NCBI RefSeq assembly: GCF_901000735.1
Contig: NC_081551.1
Span: 18,008,545-18,072,544 of the forward strand
Direction of reading: 5' to 3'
DNA from: Corylus avellana
Taxonomy: Eukaryota; Streptophyta; Magnoliopsida; Fagales; Betulaceae
DNA: 64,000 nucleotides
The notes beneath the pieces were generated by a model. That model was not told where the DNA came from, did no database searches, and saw only the letters and a list, made by a program, of their open reading frames with translations. This document shows positions 46,201 to 54,906 of the stretch, one piece after another (within the stretch, counting starts at the first letter, position 1; the number at the start of each line of letters is the position of its first letter). The position numbers and the translations under genes were made by a program.

Positions 46201-48148
46201 CATGCCAATCCTGTTGGCTCACATAAGCAGCTGTCCTCTGAGGAACGAACTCATTAAGGCCATGTCCATTGTATGTGATTCTACCTGACATCTTCAGAGG
46301 GGATCAAGGTACCAGTGGAAAAGAGCAAATGATAAATCCAACAAGGAAATTAGTAGCAAATTTCATTTAATCAGCAAATCAATTGAATGTGATCACTTGA
46401 ATTATCTCAAAAATGCATCCTTTTGATGCCTCAATAGTTCGTGATTGTTAATCTAATGAACAAATATCAGAATGATGTGAACAAACCAACAATATAGCAC
46501 AACTTCATAACATCTCATGGTCTATTTTATTCAGAACCATTTAAGTATTATTACCATTCACTATGGCAGAACAGACCAAAGTATAGGCTGAAATGCATAA
46601 AATTTAACAGCTTATGGTGATTAAATTAGTCCATGATTCTGAGACGAATAATAGGTCATTCCTGCAGGGGGTCAGAAATAACTTGACATATAAAGCAATT
46701 CTTTCTGTACTATAACAGAACAGCATGATTACCAAGAAGAAAGGCATATAGGCATCATATTCAGGGTTGTGCAAGATGAACATATTTCGATACCTTCAAA
46801 TCTGCTCCAAGGCGACCAGCAAGAGCCAACAGTAGAGTTGTCTTTCCGGAGCTTGGAGGACCCAATAACAATGTCAATCTATAAGATAGCACAACTCCTT
46901 ATTAAACACAGACACCTGAACGAACATCGAACAACTGCGTTCTGATTTAATTTTAAAATTCACCTTGAAGGTCTAACAACCCCACTAATATCATATAACA
47001 CTGTCAACTTGCTTCTCTTCCCCCGTAATATCCGCAACTGCCTTAAAAGTTCCTAAGAAATTTTAGAACAAAGCGAATTTGAAAACGTAATCAGAACCAT
47101 AACATGAAACAATAACCATAGGATGAACTTGGACCCTTAGGAAAAAATGGTTATAAAATGAGTAAAATTCGACCTCAGCCATGTTGAAAACAAAATTTGG
47201 AATTGTTGGCAGTGCTCTGCTTCCGACGTGGACGAAAGATTCAACCGTTAAATTCTTAAATCGAACTTCAATCTTCGGAAACTCCAAATCTACTCTGTAA
47301 TTCCACATTTGGAGAAAGGAATAAAATCAATAAACTATGAACCACATTAAATGTCCAATCAAAAGCTTCAGCTTGGAAGATAATCTATTATGAGAGGAGA
47401 AATGACACTAAGAAAGACAATGACGACACATTTCACACTGAAACAGAGCACAAAATTAATCAGAACTCCTGCATAACGCACACCGGGAACGGAATCACAA
47501 TTGAAAAATGGGAAAAGCCAAATAATTCAGATCATATACAAGAAACAGTTACTGTAAGAACTTGCTATATGTCTAGTAGGTTTAAGGATTTTATAAGGTT
47601 GCCTATAGCCTTTACTTATAAGAAAACTATATAGATAGAGGAAAAGAAAATGCAAGTACAAGAATGACCATGCCGTGAACTCCAAATCCTCTGTTCGTTG
47701 CTGAAAAACAGAGAAATTAACTTCAAATTTTTGCTTCTTTTTTTTTTTTTTTCTCTTTCTAATGTGAAATTCAAATTTCCTTCTCCTTAATTTCCCACAT
47801 TTTCTCAGCAACCAAACAGGTGGAAAGAAAAATGTTCCGCACAATCAAGAACCGAATCCAAACAGAGAATTACGCGTCGAATCGGCGCCTCATTCGATTG
47901 AAGAACCGCTCGGGGTCGTCGTCGACCGAGTTGATAAGCCGGTCCAGCACGAGCCTCTGCTCCTGGGCCTCGAGCTCGCTCACGTCGATCTCCTTGGTGT
48001 CTCCAACAATGTCCGTGAAGATCCCTCTCCGCACGCGAGCGTAGGTGGGCAGCCTCTCCAGCGCGGCCCACCGGAGCGCCTCCTCATCCTCGCCCTCCTC
48101 CCTGAACGACGGCAACCTAGCAAACACATTCTCCGCCGAGTTCCACAT
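34244..48148 (-). CDS. ABCG32: Full-size ABCG/PDR transporter, ABCG32 (PEC1)-like (24 exons, 1420 aa)
   Basis: Minus-strand exons: 48148-47874, 47294-47174, 47052-46964, 46878-46794, 46291-46132, 46056-45980, 45879-45826, 43798-43708, 43596-43295, 43220-42939, 42518-42202, 42117-41957, 41877-41774, 41309-41150, 41029-40907, 40811-40720, 40638-40306, 40232-39942, 39694-39611, 39514-39381, 39284-39057, 38213-38042, 37956-37702, 34516-34244. All are GT-AG and sum to 4263 nt. The start [14 protein letters not shown] and end AFNFQRR-like KSFNFQRR match ABCG32. NBD1: Walker [10 protein letters not shown] (168-176), signature ISGGQKKR (307-314), Walker B RVLFMDE (326-332). NBD2: Walker [10 protein letters not shown] (863-871), LSTEQRKR (970-977), Walker [10 protein letters not shown]. 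Two six-helix membrane domains follow the NBDs, the reverse (NBD-TMD)2 order of PDR proteins. Arabidopsis ABCG32 is a plasma-membrane exporter of cutin precursors needed for cuticle formation. All catalytic motifs are intact. Confidence 0.96.
34747..34994. mobile_element. MITE in ABCG32 intron 23
   Basis: Left arm ccggtctggaggaaatattc and right arm gatatttcctctagatcggt are inverted, with taaaatagtgcc / tgtcactattttatatgg pairing further in. It belongs to the family of 9869-10107. Confidence 0.75.
35683..36600 (-). mobile_element. LINE 3'-end relic (zf-RVT region), copy A, split by a solo LTR
   Basis: On the minus strand the translated sequence, in broken frames, resembles the zinc-binding C-terminal region of plant LINE reverse transcriptases ([18 protein letters not shown] is like the usual LW..VF..FG..WVMP pattern). 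A related copy lies at 43906-44560. A 336-bp solo LTR sits inside at 35927-36262. It is a pseudogene, entirely within ABCG32 intron 23. Confidence 0.65.
35927..36262 (+). mobile_element. Solo LTR (Copia-like, 336 bp) with 5-bp target duplication
   Basis: Starts TGTTAGAGAATATTAGGGG and ends TTAATTTCTTCA, so it has TG...CA ends. It is flanked on both sides by caaag (35922-35926 and 36263-36267). Inside is a tataaatag box near 36090 and the phrase gatcatagaccgaaccacgt near its 3' part, typical of plant Copia LTRs. No internal retrotransposon domain remains. Comparison with the uninterrupted LINE copy at 44 kb confirms the insertion point. Confidence 0.88.
36601..37701. other. Remainder of ABCG32 intron 23
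   Basis: Non-coding intronic DNA between the LINE relic and exon 23. I see no open frame with family resemblance. Its sequence (for example ctaaagttagatcaatccaa near 36640) does not pair with any recognised element. Confidence 0.4.
38222..39056. other. ABCG32 intron 21 (non-coding)
   Basis: The intron between exons 21 and 22 contains an A-run next to the exon 22 acceptor (38221-38239), a (CAG)n-like cagcagcagcagcagcag run at about 38872-38888, and otherwise ordinary intron sequence. Confidence 0.6.
39892..39928. repeat. (GT)n / (CA)n microsatellite in ABCG32 intron 18
   Basis: A GT repeat (gtgtgtgtgtgtgtgt) is followed shortly by cacacacaca. The two can pair into a hairpin 15-50 bp downstream of the exon 18 donor on the minus strand. 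Confidence 0.8.
43906..44560 (-). mobile_element. LINE 3'-end relic (zf-RVT region), copy B
   Basis: Same sequence family and orientation as copy A. Shared plus-strand landmarks are ctcgtctaggcat, ggcacaagcaacctcaca, ttatccatggtaaagatctt and ccaaatactttccaaggga. Frames are broken. It lies in ABCG32 intron 7. This uninterrupted copy shows the pre-insertion sequence for the solo LTR in copy A. Confidence 0.65.
44924..45264 (+). mobile_element. Complete TRIM retrotransposon (341 bp) in ABCG32 intron 7
   Basis: Two LTRs of 139 bp each lie at 44924-45062 and 45126-45264, sharing acacaatg, cactccctg, ctctaaaaacaggc and caccaattggttt. Two bases after the left LTR is tggtattagagcc (45065-45077), a primer-binding site for initiator methionine tRNA (consensus TGGTATCAGAGC). 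A purine-rich gtgagggaggga precedes the right LTR. Both sides are flanked by gtttc (44919-44923 and 45265-45269). There is no coding capacity, so the element depends on other retrotransposons. Terminal TG of the left LTR and CA of the right LTR have each decayed by one transition. Confidence 0.9.
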
Positions 48149-48620
48149 CCAGATCAAGATCTATCCAAATGCTTTCTTCGGCCAAGAGATAAACCGCAGA
48201 GCGAGCGAGAGAGAGAGAGAGTTTAGTATAAAGTAGGGTTTGAATGTGAGAGATTGGCAATTTGGTGAGCGAGCGTGTGGAGTGTGTGAATATCTACTAC
48301 TACTTCTTCTAAGGTTTGGTGGTTGAGGTCTGCATTAATGGCTGTTTCTCCAAGTTAGTCTTTGTTTGTTGAGCGCCCTCTCTTTCTTTCTCAGCTCCGC
48401 TGTGCACGTTAAAGTGTGATACAGTTTGGGCACAGAGTGACTCATTTAATGGCCGCGGGAAAGACAAAAAAGTGGCGGGTTTCCTCTCAATCCGTACTCG
48501 CGCTTTTCTAAACGATCCTGCACTCGCTATAGGGGAATAGCACGTATGGGATGAGGCTATTCTGGTCATTTAAAACGAAGGATGTCTGTGTTGGACCGGA
48601 GACGCGAGTGTCGTTCGAAT
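48149..48620 (-). promoter_or_regulatory. ABCG32 5' UTR and proximal promoter
   Basis: Upstream of the ATG (minus strand) is a CT-rich leader (plus-strand gagcgagcgagagagagaga at 48196-48218). The promoter lies to the right. The tract is free of repeats for about 500 bp, unlike most of the surrounding DNA. Confidence 0.45.
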
Positions 48621-49344
48621 TGACGGCAGAATTTGAATTGAACGGTTGGAAAGTAGCGATTTTTAACTGTTTTACTGAAGCGTGAGACTCGCGGGGTGAC
48701 TGTCAAAAGTTAATAATCTCTTCACCTCACTTCACGTCTTTCAGGCACAGCATGCATGGAGATTGGAAAGCCAAAAATCCTTTTTTTTTGTTTTTTTTTT
48801 TTTTACTTTTTTTTTTTTTTTAAGATCTCTTTTTGGATTTACCCAGTTGATGTCATTTCACCTTGGCTGGAGACCGATGATGAATCAAGAGTCAAGACTT
48901 GATTATTATATATAAAAAAAATCAGAATCTTCTATCTGACAAAATCAATCAGTCATTAAATTAATTATTATATATAAAAAAAAAATTAATAATCGGTAAA
49001 CACTATCAGATCAATTCAATACAATAAAAATAAAATAAGGTATTGCATATATATATAGCCTGTGTTTTGGCAAATCATTCTTAGTTTTTTTTTTTTTTTA
49101 ATAATAATAAAAATTAATTGATGTGATATAAAGTATTAATTTTAAATATTTTATTACAAAAAGTAATTAAATAAAGTTATTTTATAATGTGAAAAAAGTT
49201 ATTTAGTAATAAGAAAAAAAAAAAAGGTGGCAAAATTTCCCACTAGTGATGAGTTTGAATATTGTTATCATGATCCTTATATATCTATATCCATTAGGTT
49301 TACCTTCTAAATATAAAATAAAGTTGAAATATTTCGATGCTAAT
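48621..49344. other. Intergenic AT-rich DNA
   Basis: No gene is supported. Holds several long T-runs (48780-48825, 49088-49100), a short duplicated phrase attattatatataaaaaaaa (48902 and 48965), and a TA run near 49050. Confidence 0.4.
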
Positions 49345-49544
49345 CAGTGGCGGAGCCAGACAATTTATATTGAAGGTGACGCTAAATTTTTTTTGAAAGT
49401 GTCAAATGGTAACTTGCGTAAGTAGGAGAGAATTCTTTTTTTTTTTTTTTTTTCTTTGTTTTGGGAGTTGTGTGAAACTTGAGAAAAATAGAAAAATTTT
49501 TTTTTTTAAAAAAAAGCTTTGGGGTGCCGTGGCTCGCCACTGAA
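49345..49544. mobile_element. hAT-like MITE with CAGTGGCGGAGCCA termini
   Basis: Left end cagtggcggagccagac is inverted as gtggctcgccactg on the right, a terminal sequence widespread in plant non-autonomous hAT elements. Flanks atgctaat and ttgctaat agree in 7 of 8 positions, consistent with an 8-bp target duplication. The interior is A/T runs. Confidence 0.8.
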
Positions 49545-50623
49545 TTGCTAATGCATCCATGGAGCCAACAATGTTCTTTAAAATTATTTTCTTAAATTTA
49601 AATTATAGGTGATAAGAAACACAAATTAATACGAGCAATATTATGAATCAGGAAACCAATAGTCATAGTTCGATGCAAATTACGCGTCTAAAGTACTATA
49701 TATGTAACTCTGGTGTAGCTTGTTAGCGTACAACTTCATGCCATGCAAGCTATAAATAAGCTTCTATCCACCAACCCAAAAAAAGAAAAAAAGAAAAGCT
49801 TCTATCTTTTAATAAGCCATTAATATCTTGGTTTAAAACTAAAAAAGCACTAATTAATTTTGCTACATTTAAAGCCGATTAACCTCTCCATGCGTCTCCA
49901 TCCTGGCTATCTACTTTTGAGGGCCGGCGGGGGTGAATAAACTAGGTTGAATTTTATGCATAGTTGGCACAACAACCCTTCGGCATTTACCACTCCGTCT
50001 ACAAGTCTTTTCAACTCTTACCAAACTGTGAACTTTATCTCTCAATAATCGGTGAATTATCACAGAAATCTGCAACTCCTGAGGTAACTTTTTCTTTTGT
50101 CATGGGCCAGATAGAGAGCAAAATTTGCTGTTTTTCTTTTGCTTTTATAAGACGCAACCAAGCAAATGTCCATCTCGATGAATGATGACCAACAAAAGGC
50201 TACTCAGACGCAAGCATCAACTTTATGCCATCCCAAAAGCTCAAGTGCTTTTTGACAATAATATATACAACACGGCTTCAGAAACCCTTTTAATTATTAC
50301 ATCCATCCAACCAATATTTTCATCTAAATTATTTGTGTTAGATAACTTCTTAATTAAGGATGTTTTTTTTTTGTTTTTGGGTTGAGAAGTTTATTGAAGC
50401 TACGTAATTGTTTTTTATTTTTATTTTTTAGTGACTTGTATTGAAAGTTATTTGATAATGTTTTGACTTTTTTAGTAAAAAAAGAAAGAAAAAAGAAAGA
50501 GAGTCTGTTAACAAACACACTACCCTCACATGATTAGCAAGTTCTAATAAAAACAAAAATAAATTATTATTAGAACATTAATGAATGGTTCTTAAGTTTT
50601 TTAATGAAATGATAATTTGAAAC
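49545..50623. other. Intergenic DNA without recognised elements
   Basis: Two modest open frames (49964-50185 and 50182-50385, plus strand) have no recognisable domain, and I do not call them genes. The rest is AT-rich. Confidence 0.4.
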
Positions 50624-51308
50624 GGATGCGGATTGGAGAATCTCCAATTGTGAATCCTAGCCGTCTATTTTTATCCAACAATCCACATCATGCCACGTGT
50701 CCCACTTAAATTAAATAATAAAATATTAATTAATTTTTAAAAAGAAAATCAAAATCAAAATCAAATAATAAAAAATTGGGTTGGCCAGCCACCTCAATTG
50801 AGTCTAGGAGTAGCTTCGGCGGCGGTCTGGGGTGGTTCGGCCACCCCCAAGGGCCAAAAAAATTTCAAAATTTTTTTTTATTTGGCCCTTAGGGTAGCCA
50901 TCCCCATGGCCATTGGGAGTAGATTTGCCACCCCCAAGGTCCAAACCCATCATTTTTTAATAATGGGTTTGGACCTTGAGGGTGGCAGATCCACCCCCAA
51001 AGGTCATGGGGTGGCTTGGCCGAAGCCACTCCCAAGGGCCAGATAAACAAATTTTTTGAAATTTTTTTGGTCCTTAGGGGTGGCTTCAGCGACCCTAGAC
51101 CGGCATTTTGCTCAACTGGGGTGGCCAACCACCTAGTTTTTTATCATTTGATTTTAATATTTTTCTTTTTAAAATTTAATTAATATTTTATTATTTAATT
51201 TAACTGGGACACATGGCGTGATGTGGGCTCTTTGATAAAAATGGACAGACAAGATTCACAATTAGAGATTATCTAATTTTTCTCTCAATTTGAGGGAATC
51301 TGAATCCG
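50624..51308. mobile_element. Large foldback element (~685-bp imperfect palindrome)
   Basis: Left arm caattgtgaatcctagccgt, ccacatcatgccacgtgtcc and tgggttggccagccacctc are mirrored by ggtggccaaccaccta, ggacacatggcgtgatgtgg and attcacaattagag on the right. The centre lies near 50957, where aacccatcattttttaata meets ataatgggtttgg. Arms of about 330 bp would form a long hairpin. The core is made of gtggc/gccac units like those of the 8.0-9.4 kb and 12.1 kb elements. There is no coding sequence; open frames on both strands (50798-51128) are symmetric artefacts. Confidence 0.88.
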
Positions 51309-51660
51309 AAATGAAATATTATCTAAAAATTCTCAAGTATTGAATTTCATACATGATGTTTTATTCTTGTGGGGAGTCTTGTACGTTTTGAATTTTTCAA
51401 AAAGGTGCCGATATAAATGTTCATAAATTGTGCTGCTCAGCGCCACCAAAGTGGATGTATGACGAGTACTGTATGTGATCGAAAAATGAAAATGATTGTT
51501 TCACTTTTTTAACCTATTATTTTCCGAGTAAAATCTAATGCATCTTTTCTTTTCTAACATGTACAATTGTTTTTCCAACAGTCATTTTTTGTTCAAATTT
51601 TAACATTAATGACTGTTTTCCAACAATTATTTTTTAATAGTCTAAAATCCTTAATGTTCA
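51309..51660. other. Intergenic DNA upstream of the LINE tail
   Basis: No gene or defined element. Two short tttccaacarttattttt phrases (51572 and 51618) form a local repeat that probably marks the broken 5' side of the LINE fragment. Confidence 0.35.
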
Positions 51661-52313
51661 CGAATGCAGCAGCTGGTTTGGAGTATTTTCAGCGGATAAA
51701 TGCACAGCCTGAGGGGATGAGCAGTGCAATACAACAAGGTCAACCGGCCAACTGGCAGCCACCACCGGTGAATATGATAAAAGTGAACTGGGACGCTACC
51801 ATAGATCAAGGAAATTCTTGTGTTGGGCTGGGACTTCTAGCAAGGGATGCAAATGGGCAATTTGTGGCTGCTCGTGGTATCAAAAAGAGGATAGCAGCGG
51901 ACCCTACAGTGGCTGAAGCAATTGCTGCCCTTCACGCCGTGATCTTTGCTAAGGAGCTAGGATTTTCAAATGTAATGTTTGAGGGAGATGCTCTAACGGT
52001 TGTGAATGCAATAAACTCCACTAGATCATGCGAGAGCAGCTATGGTCATTTTGTGGAAGATGTGAAACGTTATATGAGTGATCTCGCAACGTCAAGTTTT
52101 GTTCATGTTCTTAGGGGAGCAAATTCTGCTGCCCATAATCTAGCAAAAGAGGCTTGTACCCATGTCACTGATAAATATTGGTGGCATTGTATTCCACCAT
52201 GCATTGGTGATATTATTAGAAAGGAGGAAACATCCCTCCTTTATTGATCTGCTCTCTTTGAACTTTAATAAGATTTCGAATTATTCTTCAATAAAAAAAA
52301 AATAAAATAAAAA
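51661..52313 (+). mobile_element. 5'-truncated LINE tail encoding an RNase H-like domain
   Basis: An open frame to the TGA at 52247 carries a plant LINE C-terminal RNase H (RVT_3) domain. PPPVNMIKVNWDAT is followed by GLGLLARDANGQFVAA, then VAEAIAALHAVIFAKELGF, FEGDALTVVNAIN, and RGANSAAHNLAKEA. The catalytic D-E-D pattern (NWDAT, EAIAAL, FEGDA) is present. An A-rich tail follows (caataaaaaaaaaataaaat, about 52289-52313). Upstream reverse transcriptase and endonuclease are missing, so this is a dead-on-arrival insertion. The frame is intact for about 190 codons, so the insertion is fairly young, or this is less likely a retained gene. Confidence 0.85.
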
Positions 52314-52556
52314 CCCTGCCCTTATAATTCTAGAAAATTATGATTTCAGACGTTCAAACTACTGCTTATTCTCCTTTTCCGTTGTTACACATTATTTGTT
52401 TAAGGTAGTGTTCATAATTTGCAATTCGGGCAGTACTACTGGTGTATGATCATGAGGACATAACTATTGTGTTACCTTCGTAAAATTAGACCATTAAGAG
52501 GAACAATTACAATTTTAGTGTTGGTCTTGTAGTGAAAAGGAAACGTTGAGTAAAGC
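52314..52556. other. Intergenic DNA
   Basis: No feature recognised. Confidence 0.35.
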
Positions 52557-52800
52557 TCTTAGAGCATATTTGTAATTGTGTTTGAGAAATATATTTTTTT
52601 AGTAAAAAAACGTTTTTTGGTAAAAGTTTCATTTTTAAGCTTTTTTTCAAATACGTGTTGGTCATTTTAAAGCTTTTTAGACCCTTAAAAGCGTTTTCAA
52701 TTTTTTTTACCAAACGGATACTTTCTTTTTTTTAAACGAACTTTTTGAATATTAAACAAACTGTTAGGCTCCTCAAACGCACACTTTAACATGCACTTAA
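52557..52800. mobile_element. MITE, 'gcatgtttgagattgcg' family, copy 2
   Basis: Starts tagagcatatttgtaattgt, continues gtttgagaaatata, and ends near cctcaaacgcacactttaac. Internal blocks taaaagtttcatttttaagc and cccttaaaagcgttttcaat match the copies at 53885 and 54150. Confidence 0.65.
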
Positions 52801-52858
52801 TCATTTTGTTTATGTACAAGAATACCTACAAGAACTCTACAAGCTAGCAGTGATCTAT

Positions 52859-53000
52859 AGCACACTGGCGTACATGAACAGTCATGCACGCTAATGTTAT
52901 TTAATTATAAAATGTAATTAAATAATTATTTAAACAGTAAAAAAATATATATATTCTAACACTAGTGTGCATTACTGTTGATACAGATCAGTGTACTGCA
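52859..53000. mobile_element. Palindromic MITE related to 17656-17812
   Basis: Left agcacactggcgtacatgaa and right ttgatacagatcagtgtact are inverted, with acagtcatgcac / gtgtgcattactgt pairing inside and a ttatttaaacagt run shared with the 17.6-kb element. Confidence 0.65.
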
Positions 53001-53226
53001 TCTCACTAACTGAACTCTACCCATGTGAGTATAAAGTCAAAGCCTTTTTTGTTCGGGTCTTGGCAAGCCAGCTATAACACTCATGAAGTCAAGATAATGA
53101 GCATAGCGTTTAATGCGCGGCTAAACAGTGAGTCTACTATATATATATATATATATATTACATTAATAAAGCCTTGAAAGCAAACTCTAAAGATAGTTTC
53201 ATTTATGTATCGATATATTGGAGTAA

Positions 53227-53366
53227 CAATGTTTTTATATATGTCACCAAGAGGTAGTTCAATCGGCTGAGACCACACTTAATGAAGTGGAGGTCACTAG
53301 TTACAATCCCCTTCCCCCCTCTTGTGCGGACATGTTTAAAAAAAAAAAAACAATGCTTTTATATAT
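53227..53366 (+). mobile_element. tRNA-derived SINE (53243-53350) with 16-bp target duplication
   Basis: The body starts gtcaccaagaggtagttcaa. The region gtagttcaatcggctgag resembles a tRNA A box, and gtcactagttacaatcccc a decayed B box. A 12-A tail ends at 53350. The flanks caatgtttttatatat (53227-53242) and caatgcttttatatat (53351-53366) differ at one base. It is not a functional tRNA gene: there is no cloverleaf. Confidence 0.85.
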
Positions 53367-53369
53367 ATT

Positions 53370-53976
53370 TTTTCTAACCCTAAAGGTACCTTCATTTACT
53401 AATAAAAGTATGTAAGGTTATCTTATTGACTTATTGCTTGTTAGAGTATGAGTTTAGAACCTGTTTGGGATTGCGTTTGAGAAATATAGCTTTTGAGTCA
53501 AAAAAAACTTTTGAATAAAAACTTCATTTTTAAGCTTTTATATATATATATATATATGGCTATTACCCCACCAGTAGTAGGAGATGTAAGGATTGATACA
53601 TAAAATAACTTTTTATTTACTTGATAATCATATAAAGCGGAAGATATTTTAGCCATTTGCATCAAGCTCAAACGTCCTTCTTGCATGCGTGCTCCTCCAG
53701 AAGCACACACTAAAATAAGAGGTAAAAATTGATTGGTAGCATATTCGATCAAACGGGTGATTTTCTCGCCAACTACCGATCCCATACTACCCCCCATAAA
53801 CTGATTTTCTAACCCTAAAGGTACCTTCATTTACTAATAAAAGTATGTAAGGTTATCTTATTGACTTATTGCATGTTAGAGTATGCATTTAGAGCATGTT
53901 TGAGATTGCGTTTGAGAAATAGAGTTTTTAAGTCAAGAAGAGCTTTTGGACAAAAGCTTCATTTTTAAGTTTTTGT
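53370..53976. repeat. ~170-bp direct repeats flanking the accD insert
   Basis: 53370-53540 and 53804-53976 share tttctaaccctaaaggtacc, ttactaataaaagtatgtaa, ttatcttattgacttattgc and gattgcgtttgagaaata. Divergence is small. The right copy continues into a full-length MITE, while the left copy breaks inside that MITE at a TA tract. The right copy is therefore the original, and the left a truncated duplicate. Confidence 0.88.
53558..53801 (-). pseudogene. accD: Nuclear plastid DNA insert: internal fragment of accD
   Basis: On the minus strand about 80 codons match the plastid acetyl-CoA carboxylase carboxyltransferase beta subunit: [61 protein letters not shown]. The first and last parts of accD are absent. 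Positions such as GRLSLMQ and YQVNKK differ from what I remember as the usual GSLSLMQ and YQSNKK, so it has begun to drift. It is a NUPT, not a gene. The apparent start MKVPLGLEN comes from the flanking repeat. Confidence 0.9.
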
Positions 53977-54132
53977 CAAATGTGTTTTTTGGTTATTTTT
54001 AGGCTTTTTTGAACCCTTAAAAACGCTTTTAATTTTTTTTACTGAGTAATTTTTATTTTTTTTTCAAACAGACTTTTTGAGTGTTAGTGTTAAAAACATT
54101 TTTAAGCCACTCAAATGCAATCTCAAACAGGC
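53885..54132. mobile_element. MITE, 'gcatgtttgagattgcg' family, copy 3 (complete)
   Basis: agcatgtttgagattgcgtt on the left is the inverse of aatgcaatctcaaacaggcc on the right. Internal caaaagcttcatttttaagt and ttttgaacccttaaaaacgc are family hallmarks. Confidence 0.8.
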
Positions 54133-54134
54133 CC

Positions 54135-54345
54135 TAAAAGTAAGTTTTACACAAAATTTTGTTTTTTTTTTTTAAAAAAATCCGTTTGATAAAAAAATAT
54201 TGAAAACGCTTTTAAAAGTTAAAAAAAGTCAAAAAAAAAAAATAGTCAAAACACACTTTTAACAAAAGTTTAAGAATGAAGCTTTTGTCGAAAAATGATT
54301 TTTAACTTAAAAGCTCTATTTTGCTGAAATGCAACCTCAAACTTA
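54135..54345. mobile_element. MITE, 'gcatgtttgagattgcg' family, copy 4 (adjacent, 5'-deleted)
   Basis: tattgaaaacgcttttaaaa, aacaaaagtttaagaatgaa and aaaagctctattttgctgaa followed by atgcaacctcaaactta match the inverted half of the family. It lies directly after copy 3. Confidence 0.6.
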
Positions 54346-54906
54346 CTCCTAATATCCTTATAATCATCACCCTAACTAAAAATAAATTTGATCCTTCTAA
54401 GCTTTTTGGGGTTTTTTTTTTTTCCAAAAAAGAAAATCTTATATATAAAATAAATTTTATCATAATGATTATATTAAAATTTTATATTTATATTTCTTTC
54501 ATCAATCATTCGAATCTATGCCGCATATCAAATCATGGTTTCGAGTAGAGGATGGGATCTATAAGTTTGTCTAAAGTCTACAAAAGAAAACAAATATGCT
54601 TGACTTCCAAAATTAAAAGAAATTAATTAGGATTTCTAGCTAGCACGTGAGGTGTTTTGGACTTGGATTCACTGTTAGACCGTTCATTTAAAATGAACAG
54701 TCCACATCATGCCAATGATTAAAAAATTTAAGAGAAAAAAAAGGCTTGTGGGTCTCTCTTGAGGTGGTCAAACTACACCCGATAATAATGATTAGTTGTG
54801 CCACCCCAAGCTATCATAGGTGGTCACAACCAGAATCAGAGGTGGTTTGACAACCACCGAGCTATCATGGATGGTCATAATCACTTCAATTAGTGGTCTT
54901 GTCAAT
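54346..54906. other. Intergenic DNA with a decayed foldback fragment
   Basis: No gene is supported. Around 54670-54900 the phrases cagtccacatcatgccaatg and alternating gaggtggt/accaccga blocks suggest a decayed member of the gtggc-core foldback family. Confidence 0.4.

Noticed and set aside
47805..48071. Minus-strand frame in the GC-rich region (Arg/Gly-rich)
   Set aside because: Shadow of ABCG32 exon 1 in another frame.
53243..53350. tRNA gene
   Set aside because: A and B box-like motifs are present but no cloverleaf or anticodon stem forms; the A-tail and target duplication identify a SINE.
53498..53830. accD as a working gene
   Set aside because: Only an internal fragment is present, in a nuclear repeat context and bounded by a TA tract and duplicated flank.
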